NCBI GenBank assembly: GCA_027625915.1
Contig: JANTQA010000047.1
Span: 19,592,001-19,656,000 of the forward strand
Length of the DNA stretch: 64,000 nucleotides
From: Anaeramoeba flamelloides
Taxonomy: Eukaryota > Metamonada > Anaeramoebidae
Reading direction: 5' to 3'
Positions 35,620 through 47,800 of the stretch are shown here, in pieces (position 1 is the first letter of the stretch; every line of letters begins with the position of its first letter). The notes below the pieces were generated by a model that was not told the origin of the DNA, made no database searches, and saw only the letters and a list, made by a program, of their open reading frames with translations. A program made the position numbers and the translations under genes.

Positions 35620-37097
35620 TTAATTTTTTCCAGAGATGACTGGAAGGTCTTGGGCATGCTTTCCAATATCTTTAGAGTCTTCTTTTGGTGGGAATACAGT
35701 GATAACATCTGGTTGTTCAACGGAGACACCGATTTTACCCTCTGGATCGTATGGTTGCATAATTCTTACTTTGACACCAAACATACCTTGTTTCATCATG
35801 ATATGTCTAACGGCAATGTCAACCATATCCTCTGCTGGTTTACCGGCTTTCAACATGTATCCGTCTCTGAATTTGACTCCTCTTGCTCTTTGTCCTCTAA
35901 GCTTTCCTGCAACAGTGATTTCAATACCTCTGGCTCCTCCTTCCATTGCGAATCTCATGGCACCATAGCAAGCTCTATAGAATTTCATTTGAATTGTTAG
36001 TATTGGAATTATTAGTATTTTAAATTAGGTTGGATTGATTAAGATTCACAAATCAGATGAAAAATTTTGGGTGGATTAAAAAAAAAAAAATCAAAAAGAA
36101 CCTATTAAAAAAATGTTAATTGGTTCTTTTGAAAAAAATGATTCAAAAGTATCTCTAAACTTGATTACAAACTCCGTTTTACCTATTTTTGGGACTTTTT
36201 TAAAAAAAATCTTAAGTCACACTTCTTTTACAAACGAAAAAAAAGGCATACATAAAAAAAATAAAAAAAAAAGTAAAATAAAATAAAAAGAAAAGAAAAA
36301 GTAATTATAAAGAAAACAAACCTTCGAACTGGAAGACCAGCAAGTAATTTAAATTTGATTGATTCGGCTTGAGAAGCTGCTGATAATGATCTTCTTTCAA
36401 CACGATCTGCATATAATTCAATTCCACCTTCTTTAAATCCAAATCTTTTTTCAACAAGAGATGTTAATTCTCTAATTCTTCTTCCTTTTTCTCCTGTTAG
36501 AATCAGAATTGTGTTTAAAAGATTGAAAAAGTTTTTGGATCCCAAGAGTAGTTTTTGTATTGTTTTTAAAATTAGAAAAAGTTTTTTGATTTGTTTATTT
36601 GTTTGTTAATTTTTTTTCAAACACAACAGAGAATGAAAGACAAAACAAAAAAAGAAAAAAAAATAAAAAAAGCAAAAAAACATTTAAAAAAAAAACTTTA
36701 AAAACAAGTTTCTTTTTCAATTTTCAATTTTCTTTTTTCAATTTTCTTGTTTCTTTTTTCTTTTCTTTTTTCTTTTTTCTTTTTTCTTTTTTCTTTTTTC
36801 TTTTTTCTTTTTTCTTTTTTCTTTTTTCTTTTTTCCTTTATCTTTTATCTTTATTCTTTTTTGGGTAATTAACAACAAAGGTTTCTTGTTTACAACAAGT
36901 CCAAAAAGAAAATGAAACTTACCTAAAACTTTTTGTGGTGCAGTAGTTTTAAGAACAACATCTGTTCGTGAAGCTGTTACTCTAACATCTAAGCCAACAT
37001 AACCGTCTTCACCAATTTCTCTTTCAAAAAATTCACCAAGTTCTGATTTGAAGACTCCGTCACCAACAAATTTCTTTTTCTTTGAGATTTGTGTCAT
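35620..37097 (-). CDS. RPS3: small-subunit ribosomal protein uS3 (RPS3)
   Basis: There are three exons on the minus strand: 37097-36923, 36493-36322 and 35974-35620. They join to 233 residues. Diagnostic blocks: [25 protein letters not shown] joined to EKGRRIREL (KH domain with its GEKGRR loop), [24 protein letters not shown] joined to [21 protein letters not shown] and [18 protein letters not shown]. uS3 sits at the mRNA entry channel of the 40S subunit. The C-terminus is about ten residues shorter than in animals, in a part known to vary. Introns are 429 and 347 bases. The first holds a heptamer tandem repeat. Confidence 0.97.
36745..36837. repeat. CTTTTTT heptamer tandem repeat in uS3 intron 1
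   Basis: About a dozen units of TTTTTTC are arranged head to tail. It explains the lysine-rich and phenylalanine-rich frames on either strand here, which are not genes. Confidence 0.85.
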
Positions 37098-37745
37098 TAT
37101 TTGGTCTGATATAAAATAAGAATAATTGTTAAACTAAAAAAAATGATAAATGTTGAGATTCAAAAAGTTCAGAATAGCACCAAAATATATTCACATTATT
37201 TTTATTCATAAAATTTGTCCTTTTTGACATTTAACCAAATAAAAGATATAAATTAAGTAGATCAAAATTCAAATTCTTTTCAATTGAAAAGTTTTGACAA
37301 TTAAAACATGAAAAAACTTTAGAAAATCAGTTATCAACTTTAATATTTATAGTTTTATAAAAACAGTTCTTGTCTTTTGAAAGTAAATAAATATTTCTCA
37401 TTTGGATAACTAAAAGAGATTTGAAAGAATCAATGTGAAATATTTTAATACAGGTGTAGATATATTTTACCAATTTTTAGTGTGCCACTGCTTATTTAAA
37501 AATAAAACAATTAATTCTAATTATTACTTGAACCAAATATATAAAGTACCTTAATAAAATGAGGGGGCGGGGTATATCCACATGCAATATATTTTAGATA
37601 TCAATTAAAAAATTTATACTGAAAAATTCAAACACAGAATAAACATATTATTCAATTTCCCTTTTAATAATTCTATCAACTCAACTTTTCAAACAGTTCA
37701 TTAGTAGGAATATTTCAAAGATCAACTAATTTTACAAATTTACCA
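37098..37745. other. AT-rich DNA upstream of uS3
   Basis: This is the promoter side of the uS3 gene. No gene is visible and no specific motif was recognised. Confidence 0.45.
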
Positions 37746-38060
37746 ACAGTCCTGTACCATTTATGGGCACAGGAAAAATTAATATATAAGGCACAAAATT
37801 TTGTTCACTTCAGGGCAGAAATTTTTGATTTAAAGCACTTTCCCAATTTCAAGATATAATTTCACTGAATAATTACAGAGTTAGTTTGAGTTTTTCCTTC
37901 AATATGTATATATATATAGAATATTACATTATGAGTAATCTTGGAAATTTACACAGAAAAATTGTACCTTATTTTGACCACTTTGATTTTGTACCTTTAT
38001 AGGATTTTTTTGTGTGTTATTTCTTGATTTTTCCTGTGCCTTAAAAAGATACAAGACTAT
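37746..38060. mobile_element. imperfect inverted-repeat element
   Basis: CAGTCCTGTACC..GGCACAGGAAAAATTAATA at the left is mirrored by TTGATTTTTCCTGTGCC..GATACAAGACTATA at the right. The arms are about 60 bases with several mismatches. It is an older MITE-like relic with no coding. Confidence 0.6.
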
Positions 38061-39017
38061 AAGATTTAAAGCATTAAAATGCTTTATCCAAATATAAGGG
38101 AAAAAATTTGTAAAATGTAAAGTTTGATAAAAATTTTCAGACACCTATTTGAATTTATCAGTATCAAAAAAAATGAAAAAATTTGATCAAGAAAAAAAAA
38201 AAAAATAATCATTTCGATATCTAATCTAAACCATTAGATATAATTATTTACTTTTTTTTTTTTACTATGTTTTATTTTTAATTCTTAATTGAAATGTTTT
38301 TATTAGTAAATTTTTTATTAACCAATATAACTGCTTTTTGTAAAAGAATTTTGGAAAATAATTTTTAATCATCTTTTGATCAAATTAATCTAATTCAAGA
38401 TTCGGTTCAAGAAAAAAGGATATTTTTTAAATACCCTCTTTCAGAAATAAAGAATTGTTATATATGTTTATTTGATGATAAATTTATTTATTCACTATCA
38501 ATTTCTTTTAAAACCAAAATTATTAGGAATTTTGCTTGCAATTTTTTCATTTTTTTTTCTTTTTCTTTGAGTAAAACTTTTTGGAAATTATTTTGAAAAT
38601 TTCCATAATTTATTCATTTTTCATTTTAATCCTCTTTGTATTATTCTTTATTTCGGTTTATTTTGATTATAATATTTGAAAAAAGAATTAAGAAAATATA
38701 ATTTGCAAAAAAGGACTGTGGTTAAAATAATAACAAATAGAGATGGGTTAAAAATCAACCAGTGTTCCCTTTTTAACTCTCAACGATATTAAACTCTGTT
38801 TCATTCAAAGTGGCCCAAAGTTTTTTTCAAATATCAATTATTTTATATAATTGGCCTTTGAAGAACAAATAAGAAATAAGTAGAATAATACACATCAAAG
38901 AATTGTTGATATATGTCTGAAAGAAAACTAATTAATCAATATATTTTCTCAAAAATTGAAAAACTCAAATTCATAGGTCCCTATTCGGAAAAACACGATG
39001 TTCGTTTTGAACTTCTA
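38061..39017. other. AT-rich intergenic DNA
   Basis: No gene, RNA or clear repeat could be supported. Confidence 0.45.
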
Positions 39018-39183
39018 CTGGTATTTGAAAAATAAATATGAAACATTTTTCACTTCATTTTCCATACTTTTCTTTTAGAAACCAAGCCCTTAAACGGAGT
39101 GTGTTGGTATTTATGGCCACTATTTGAAAAAGCAAATGAAAACGAAGTGAAAATTTTTCACATTTATTAAAAAAATATCAAGA
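39018..39183. mobile_element. MITE family F, copy 3
   Basis: TA-CTGGTATTTGAAAAATAAA and the TTTTTCACTTC block are mirrored at the right end (GAAGTGAAAATTTTTCACAT, then TTATTAAAAAAATATCAAG). The right terminus is degraded compared with 15206-15368. Confidence 0.6.
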
Positions 39184-39479
39184 TCAAAGATCGAATAGAA
39201 TTGCAATAGAAATCAATAGATTTCTCAACAATCATTTACATGGTTTCAATAACCTTAGAATAACACATTTTTACCAAGTAACTGATGATCTTGAAATAAA
39301 AAAAATTTTTGCAACTGAAATTAGGTTTTAGATAAAAAAATCGAAAAAAATTGAAAAACAAAAATGTGAAAAAATGATTTTCATATTTTTCTAAAATCAA
39401 AATTTATTTCTAATTTGAAATAAAATTTTATTATTGTGATTCTTTGGAATGTTTTAGCAATATTAAAAATTTTGAATTT

Positions 39480-39610
39480 GAACTTACGTTGATTGTAATT
39501 TTTTTCTTCATTTTTTCATTTATAAAGTATTTTATTAAAAATGAAGATCTTTAGTGTTTGGTTCTGAAAAGAAAATTTTTGTTTAAAATACACACCTTCC
39601 TTATCTTTTT
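39480..39610 (+). repeat. dispersed repeat R2, partial copy
   Basis: GAAGATCTTTAGTGTTTGGT and AAAGAAAATTTTTGTTTAAA, then ACACACCTTCCTTATC, follow the order seen at 48210-48290. Confidence 0.35.
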
Positions 39611-40841
39611 TTTTTTTTAATATATTAAATTTTATCAACCAAAAGAAGTTCGATTTAACAATATCACTTTTGGTAGTAGGTCACTCATTGGGTATGGAGC
39701 AACTACACTATAAGTTGCTAGACCATAATTGTACACTTTCTATTTATATCTCTATCTTTTGATTATAAAGCTATTAAGAACAAGTTACCCAGATCATTCT
39801 AAACTTCATTTCAAAATCATTGGCACATTAAAAATCAAATTTAAAAAATAAATATTTTTAATAAATTGAACTTATCTATAAGAATAAAAAAAAATAATTT
39901 TAAAATCCAGTTCTAAAAATTAGAAATATATGTATTTCAAACAAAAATACAATAAAAAAAAAGTAAATAAAAATAAAAAAAACAATTGGGTAATTTATTA
40001 TGAAATTTTGTTTATTTTATGAATCTAGAGAAATGATTTTTTAAAAAATATTGATTTTAATATTAACAATCAGAACTTATCTAGTAATCCTATATATAAA
40101 CTTTATTTTTGGTAATTTGCCATAGAACTTAAGTCATCTATTAATAAAAAAATTACCAAGGAATAATGGAAAATGAACTATTTCTTATGTTTACTATCCA
40201 AACTAATCAAAAACCTAAAAAATCTCAAAGTGTTAGTATTACCTCAACAGATAATGTTGAAAAACATTGCCAGAGTTGAACAAAAAGTGTATTTTCAAAA
40301 GACTCCAAAAATTTGAAGGTAGCCCAAAAAAAAAAGTTTGAGGTAAAAAAAGTGTTTGGTATATTTTTTCAGGAACTAATTCAACACAAAGGAAAGAATG
40401 CTGTTGTCAAAACAATACATGAAGAAAAGTTTAATCCTAGTTCCAAAAATTAAATCGTGTTTCTTTTTTAGAGAAAACCTAGACACTTATCGATCAATGA
40501 AACTAAAATTAAGTCTGTTATTGGTTTCTAAAAGTATTATTACTTCAAAAGAAATTCTTTAAAATAAAAGGATCAAATTGGAAAATTTATCTCTCAAAAT
40601 GAGTTAACTTTAGAAACAATTTTTGGTAAAATCTAAAAAACCACAAAATATCAAAAAAAATGAGAAAATGATGAAAAAATTTCAACAAATCACATTCATT
40701 TTTTCAAATTTTTTTTACACCCACAAGGAAAATACCTTGAAAATTAATTTATACTAAGGTATTCTATTAGGTAGTGAACTAGATTTTACATTGGAACTAG
40801 AAAAAAAAAAGCATCGGATTATATTTTGAAACAAGAGTTTA
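39611..40841. other. AT-rich intergenic DNA with a possible decayed frame
   Basis: The stretch 40166-40455 (plus) reads as two short frames separated by a stop, beginning MENELFLMFTIQTNQK. It looks faintly coding but matches nothing recognised. Nothing else is supported. Confidence 0.3.
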
Positions 40842-41069
40842 CTGTCAATTGTAAAATAAAAAGATCAAAATTTTTATTCAGCTTTCCCAAAATAATCTTG
40901 TTTTCTTAGAATTAAAACTAAACCAAAGATCCCCAATTCCAAAAGGGAAATAAATAATTTAAGATTTCTGTTTAAAGATTTATAAATTTGAAATTGTAAC
41001 TTTGTTTTAACAAATCTTTTTTTGGAATGTTAAATGAAAATTTGGTTCCATTTATTTTGCAACAAATAG
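40842..41069. mobile_element. MITE family B, short copy 2
   Basis: TA-CTGTCAATTGTAAAATAAAA at the left and CATTTATTTTGCAACAAATAG-TA at the right are inverted ends, with GCTTTCC blocks just inside. The TA flanks are intact on both sides. It is 228 bases and non-coding. Confidence 0.75.
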
Positions 41070-41820
41070 TATTGGCTTTATAAACTTATTTTTTTGGGTA
41101 GTTGTAGTGAAAATAAAAGAGATTTTGAAAGTATGGTTTTGTTTTCAAAAACTTTTAATTCTCGAGCTTCTACATTTAAACGAATTTATTGTGTATTTAC
41201 ACATCTGTAACGAACAAAAATGCACTTCCAACTTCATAATGAGTTATTTCATTACATAAAAGTTCCAAAAAAGCATTATATAAAAGTGTTTAAAAATTAA
41301 GTCGAGATTTCTAAAAGAAAATTGGTGATTCGTAAAGAAAATGAGTTTTTTGAAGTGATTTTTGAAAATTTTCTCAATACCTTTTGAAACAACCTCAAAT
41401 ATCGTCATTACGTTTAACTCTTGAACCACATTTTCTCCAAAAACTCGTTATTTGAGAATTTTGGAGTTATAAAAAAAGTTGTAAATTTGATTGTTTAAAT
41501 TCTCAAACGAAGAGTGCCTTTATATGACACACCTTTAAACGTATAATTGTTTCTTTAATAAATCCAAAATATACCAAAATGTTATGTGAACCAGGAGGAG
41601 AAGTAATTGACACTGAAAAGCTGTGTAATTTCATAATGCTGGTTGTAAAAAGGAGTTATTTTTTAAACCACATGCCTATCTGCGAACATTTTTCTTGGTT
41701 GACTTTTTCTTTTTTTTTTTCTTGTAAATTTAAATTTCTTTTTCCAACCAAAAAAAAAAATAAACAAACACAAAACCTCTTCACATCAAAAAAAACTGAA
41801 AAATTTGATACGAATTCAAT

Positions 41821-44800
41821 ATGGAAACACAAAACTTATCAGTACTAGTTTCTCAAGGAAAAACAGAGATTGTCAAACAATTACTAGAAGAAAACCCCAA
41901 GAGTCTCAAAATAAACGAATATGATCGCTCTGGCCTAACTGCGCTTCACCATGCGTGCAAAGGCGAAATTGATTTAGTAAAATTGCTACTCAAGCACGGA
42001 GCAGATATTAACATTGGGAAATTAGAAGACGGCCATTTACCAATCCACGTTGCTGTGTTTTATGAACAAAAAGAGATCTTATCTTTTCTGTTAAAAAACG
42101 GAGCCGATCCCTTTTTAGAAGATTCCAAAGGGTGGACCATTTTAACATGGGTTGCCTTTAAGAATGTGGTTGAGTGCTTTCCTATTTTGGAAGAGAACCT
42201 GGAAAGTGAGGAGATCAAGAAATTAGTTTCCCAAAGAGATCGCAAGGGCAACACCCCGTTGCATTTGGCGGCCCTAACTAATGCGACGCATGTAGTCAAT
42301 GAGCTTACAAACTATTTGCCAAACAAAATCTCTTTGAATGAAAATGGCTTTGCGCCGATCCACAACTCCGTCTTGGCGAACAGCAAGGACGTTTTAAGGA
42401 TCTTTGTTAATATGTCGACAAATTTAGATATCATGACCAGCGTCGGCAAAACTTCTTTACACTATGCCACAGAATCAGAGAACATTGAGCTGGTGAAAAT
42501 TCTGATCCGCTCGGGTGCAAACACAGAGCTCAGAGATTTTGATGGGCTGACGGCATATGAGATCGCAAGGCTTAAAGGAAATAAGGTTCTTTGCGACCAA
42601 TTTCTCAGTTTAAAGGGAGACTCTTTGATCCACAAGGCAGCAAAAGAGAAAAACCAAAAAGAAGTACTTCGCATTTTAAAGCAAAACCCTTTAGAGTCAC
42701 AAAGTAAATCCTCTCTTTTATTTTGGAAAATAAATTATTTATTTTCTTGTTTTTTTTGTTTTTTTTTTCTTCAAACGAAAATTAAAAAGGAATCTAATCA
42801 AACAAAAAGCAGTCTTCGTTACGGCATTTTAAAAAAATATTAAGACCAAATTTACATGAATCTTTTATTTATCAAAAACAAAAAAAGGGAAAGACTTAAA
42901 AAGAAACTTTATTTTCAAAAAATCAAAATTTTTTTTATTATTAGCCTTATGGAAAATTGATAATCGCTTATACCAAACATAGTTTTATGTGCTTGGTAAC
43001 AGTATATTCAAAAAATTACTCGCGGGTCTACTATCAGAGTCTGGCTAAATTTTCTTGTAGTTTATTCCTGTGAATAATAAAATGAGAGAAATGTAAAAAA
43101 AAAAAAATTTAAGGATTTAGATTATTTTTTTATTCTTAAAATTGCTTCGGAAAATAACAGTTGATCATTTTCACGAGAAGACAGAGGATTGGAAACCCTT
43201 TACGCTAGACCAGAGATGGTCATTTAATTTCGAGCAGAACAATGATTATTGAGTTTTAATAAAAATAAATTTAGGCTAAATTCAAAAATACAATTACGAA
43301 AAAAGCCAAAAACGAATCCGAAAAATGGAAAATTAAATTTTCTTCCCGCACATTAGACGTTATTTTTTCCTAGACGGCTTAAGTGCTAACTTTAAAAGTT
43401 TTGTATTAGAGAATGAGCCCTGTTAAATAATAATCATTATTCAAAGAGAAAAAATTCGATCGTAAAAGTAATTGCGAATATACATCTTTCCATGTGAAAA
43501 AATTATTTCTAAATTTTTTTAATGTTTTTTTGATAAAATTGTGATTTTCCGAATCAATTAAACTCTTTTTCAAATAAAAGGGCACTAAAAAATTTCAAGA
43601 ATTATTCATAATTGAATCAAATTAATTGTATTATCATTCTAAAATCTAAGAAAGGCTTTAAAACATAAAAAAAACTCTCAACTGAATCTTTAAAACCCAT
43701 TAAAACAAAACAATAAAAAATAAAATTCAATATTTTAAAAATTGATATGCCCTTTTATTTGAAATGAGAAATCTCGTTTTGTAAATTGTAAAGAAAAAAA
43801 AAAATATAAAATCAATAACAACCTTTGAACAAGGCGAATTGAGAAAAAGTTCTTCACATTTTATTGATAATTCTTTACACGTCAAACTTTTGTTCTTTAA
43901 AGTCTCATTTTCAATATAAAGCCGTAATTCATCGGGTTCTTTTGTTGGAATGTTTTTTTCTTTATTTGCTTTTTTCTTTGTTACCTGCATCAATCCAATA
44001 ATGGTCTTTCATAATTCCTATTTCTAGCTCATTCGAAATCAAACTTAAACTGTTTCCATTTATAAACTGGTAGATTATTTCCAAATTGTTTTCTTCTTGT
44101 CTTGTTTTTTCATTTTCTAACTTTTCAATATCCGAAAATAAAAAAGCAAAAAATGAAAAAATGAATAATTAAAATGAAAACCACCAAAAAAGTAATTATC
44201 TTTTTAACAATCAAATTCGATGGTATTGATGATTTGAGAGGTGTGTCCTTTTGTTTGAAAAATAGTTTAGTTTTTTTTTTTATTTTTTTTATTATTTAAG
44301 GGAGGAGTTATTAGCCCCTCTTGTGTGCCCGAATTCCTAAATTTTTATTTAGGAATCTTATTAAAGACTCAAAGATAAGTTTATTATCCACTAAGGCTAA
44401 TAAACTTGATGAATCTTTTTTTATAATAATATTTTCAATATTATTATTTTTTAATATATTAGATATATTAATTTTTTTTTAATTCAGATATCCAGATTTT
44501 ACGATTATTTTCATAGGCTGAGCAATTCCATAGAAAATGGTCCAAATCTTCAATGATATCTAAATTATTTATTTTTTACATATCTCACAATATTTTGATT
44601 TATTTTTATTCATAACATAAGAGTATCTATTTAAATAATTTGTAAAATTTCTGAGTTTTAAAATTGAAGTTGAACCCTTCCATTTTAAATATCTTTGTTG
44701 TTTGTTTATTGTGTTATTTATTTGGATAATTTTTAAATATTTTTGGACTTTCCAGCTTGGGCTATTTTTCTAATTGATTAATTCTGAATTTATCCAATTC

Positions 44801-47800
44801 AATTTCTAATTCTTTTAAGTTATTTGATTGCCAGTTAATATTTTCAAATTCTTTTTCTCTAAAAGGTAGATAATTAATTAATTCATCAAAACCAAGGGTT
44901 TTTAATTTTTGTATTAATTTAAATCTTCTTTTATATATTGTTATTCTAACAGGATCAATTTTTGCTTCAGTTTTATAAATAAGCCTGGGTGAGTGTGGGT
45001 TAATTAATAAAAAATTTTGTAATTTTTTTATTAATCCAAGTATCAATATCTTTAAAATCTGTTTTTGTTAAATCAAATATTTCTAATCCATATAATAGTT
45101 GACTATGTAATACAGCTTTAAAAAATTGAATTTTTAATCCATTCGAAAAATTTTTTTGTTTTAAGATATTGATTAACTTTTTGAAATTGGTCTTAACTTT
45201 CTCAAGGTTAAACTTTAAATGAGTTTTTTTTATCAAGCCAAATACCAAGATATAAAATTTTCTTTGGAATTAAAGTTTTTTTCGTTTTATCACTATTTGG
45301 ATTCATTCCGAAATCTTTTATAATTTTAAAGATTTTTTCTAGTTGAAAATTTATTTTTATCAATGATCCTTTCATAAGCAAAATTAGATCATCTGCAAAC
45401 ATCTGAACATGTATTGCTAATGTTTTAATTTTTTCTAAGAGAAAATGAGTAATAAATCCAAATAATAAAGGAGATAATGGATCTCCTTGATAAACACCAA
45501 TTCCTTCTTTTGAATAATATGCAAGTAGATATTTTACAATAATTTCATTTTTAATAAATTTTTTTAATTGAATAATAAATCAATGAATGATGTATAGAGT
45601 CAAAACATTTTTGAATATCTATTGTAACAATATAAATATCTCCATTTTTGAATTCATTTTTTAACTTTTGATATTCATTTAATAAATTTAAAACTGCAAT
45701 TCTTGTATCTAATTTCTTCTTAAAACCAAACTGATTTTTTGAAACTAAATCCCAAGAATCTTGGATTCCAGCATATAATAATTTTAGAAAAAATCTTGGA
45801 AGAGTTTGATTAATTGAAATTGGTCGATAATTCAGCGGTATCCCTTCGTCCCCTGATTTATGAACGAACAATAAATTTCTTTTTTTAATAAATTTGATAT
45901 TTTTCTGAGAAATATCATTAATCCAATTAAAAAATATTTTTTGTATTGTCCTGAGAAATTTGTCATAAAAAATATTTTAGTTTTAAAAAAATTAGAAAAA
46001 CAATTAAAAAAATTATCAAAAATTTTATATTAAAATATTCTCAAGGAAAAGGACTTGGTATATTCCAAGGTGATCCATGATCACCTATAACACTTGCTAT
46101 TATTTCACATTTTCTTTCATTAAAAATTATACCATTAACAAATCATTGTCAAATGTTTGCAGATGATTTAATCTTAATTATAAAAGGGAATGAAAATCAA
46201 TTAAATTAAAAATTAATTTTAATATATTAAATAATAATTCAATTTGGATTAAAACCTAATAAAGACAAAACAGAAATTCCATAATATTTATCTAAAGGAT
46301 TAAATATTTTGGTATTTACTTGGAAAAAATTTCGCATTTAGTATATAATATAAAAAAAGGCAAAAAAAAACATATAAGAATTATAAACAATTATTCAATA
46401 ATAATTTTCTCAACAAATAATTTGAAAATTAGATTATTTTAATTTTTTATATTAAGTCAATTAACATATGGATAAGAAATATATATAATTATGAAATAAA
46501 AACAATAAATTATTTGAATTCTTGGATTAATTCATTTATTACTTGAATATGCAAAATAAACAGAAAAATATCAGTTCTTATTTATAAAACAGAATTTAAA
46601 TTCAAAAATATGATAATTTCAGTAAATAAATTGAAATTTAAATTCAAAAATAAATTAAAAAATTTGTCTCTGCCTTATCTTGAAAAATAAAAAAAAATTC
46701 AATTAAAGAATCAACAATAAAATCAATTGGAATTCAAAAAACTTAAAACTTCTTAAAAAAGAAATTTAAAAATTAGAATTATAATAAGTTGTTGAATTCT
46801 ACTGGTTGGAAATGTCGTTATGGTTTTCAAAATTTAAAAGAATTAAAAAATTAATATATATATTTTTCTCTATTCTTTTGATTTTTGGAAAACCACCTTT
46901 AACCTTTCTTGAGTTTTCTGTATATCATGAAAATCAATAGATTTTCGTTAGGTTTTTTTTACTTTAGAAATAAACATAAAATTTTAATAAATATTCTGTT
47001 TATTTCTAAAGTAAAAAAAAACCTAGAGCACTTCAAAATAAAATAGAAAACCTCAAAAAAACCTAGAGAACTTAACAAATAAAACAGAAAACTCTCAAGA
47101 AAATTGCAGTTAGGTTTTTTTTAATTTTCGAAATTAAAAGAAAATTTCAAAAATTGTCTTTTAATTTCTAAAATCAATAAAAATTGTCGTTATATTTTCC
47201 ATAATTTAAAAGAATTGAGTTAAATCAAAGATTTTACTCAATTCTTTTGAATTCTGTAAAACCTAGGTACTTGACGGAACTCTACTACACTTTACGACAC
47301 GACATAAGAATATTTTAAAAAAATAAAAAACCAAAATTCCTTATTTACAACCCAAAAATATTAAAGTTATTTTTCTTGACCCTTGTGAACCTACCAGAAA
47401 AGTATCACCATTAATGAAAAAATCACAATTTTATCAAATAAAAATGAAAAATTCAGAAATAATTTTTTTACATATGTTGTGTTATTGTTTTTTTTTTTTG
47501 TTCAAGATTGAAATCATGATCACTTTCATAAAAGTAAAGCGAATCAAACAAGAAGATGGTTTCTAGCACAAAGCCAATTATTTTGATATTTTTTTTTTGT
47601 TTTTTTTTATGTTTGAATTCTTCTTGAAAGGATTGTTTCAGAAATAAGAACTGTTTCTCATCCAGAGGGTTGGATTTACAGATTAAGTCAAACAAATATA
47701 TTTGCGATCATTCAATTTTTCAACATTGAGTTTTTGTTTTGATAAGTTTTTGATTCATAGTTTAAATGTACTAGTACTCTTTTGAAAATCTAACAGAGAT

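Noticed and set aside
36599-36868. Phe/Ser-rich frame over the uS3 first intron
   Set aside because: It is produced by the CTTTTTT heptamer repeat and lies between well-defined uS3 exons.
39660-39760. GC-richer stretch that resembled a tRNA
   Set aside because: No acceptor stem pairing and no GGTTC-type T-loop box could be found. No tRNA was found elsewhere by the same inspection.
40166-40455. Two short plus-strand frames starting MENELFLMFTIQ
   Set aside because: A stop divides them, there is no good splice signal and nothing was recognised; kept only as a remark.
41579-41848. ATG frame reading MLCEPGGEVIDTEKL just upstream of the ankyrin gene
   Set aside because: It overlaps the ankyrin start in another frame, turns into low-complexity Phe/Lys after 41700 and has no clear donor; at most an upstream frame in the leader.
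43140-43260. Coding-like stretch with VDHFHEKTEDWKPFTLDQRW
   Set aside because: Two frames look equally open, there is no start or splice context and it matches nothing recognised.
47468-47695. Minus-strand frame DLICKSNPLDEKQFLFLK
   Set aside because: It has no ATG and no recognised homologue, and lies in a repeat-rich intron. It could be an old fragment but cannot be supported.
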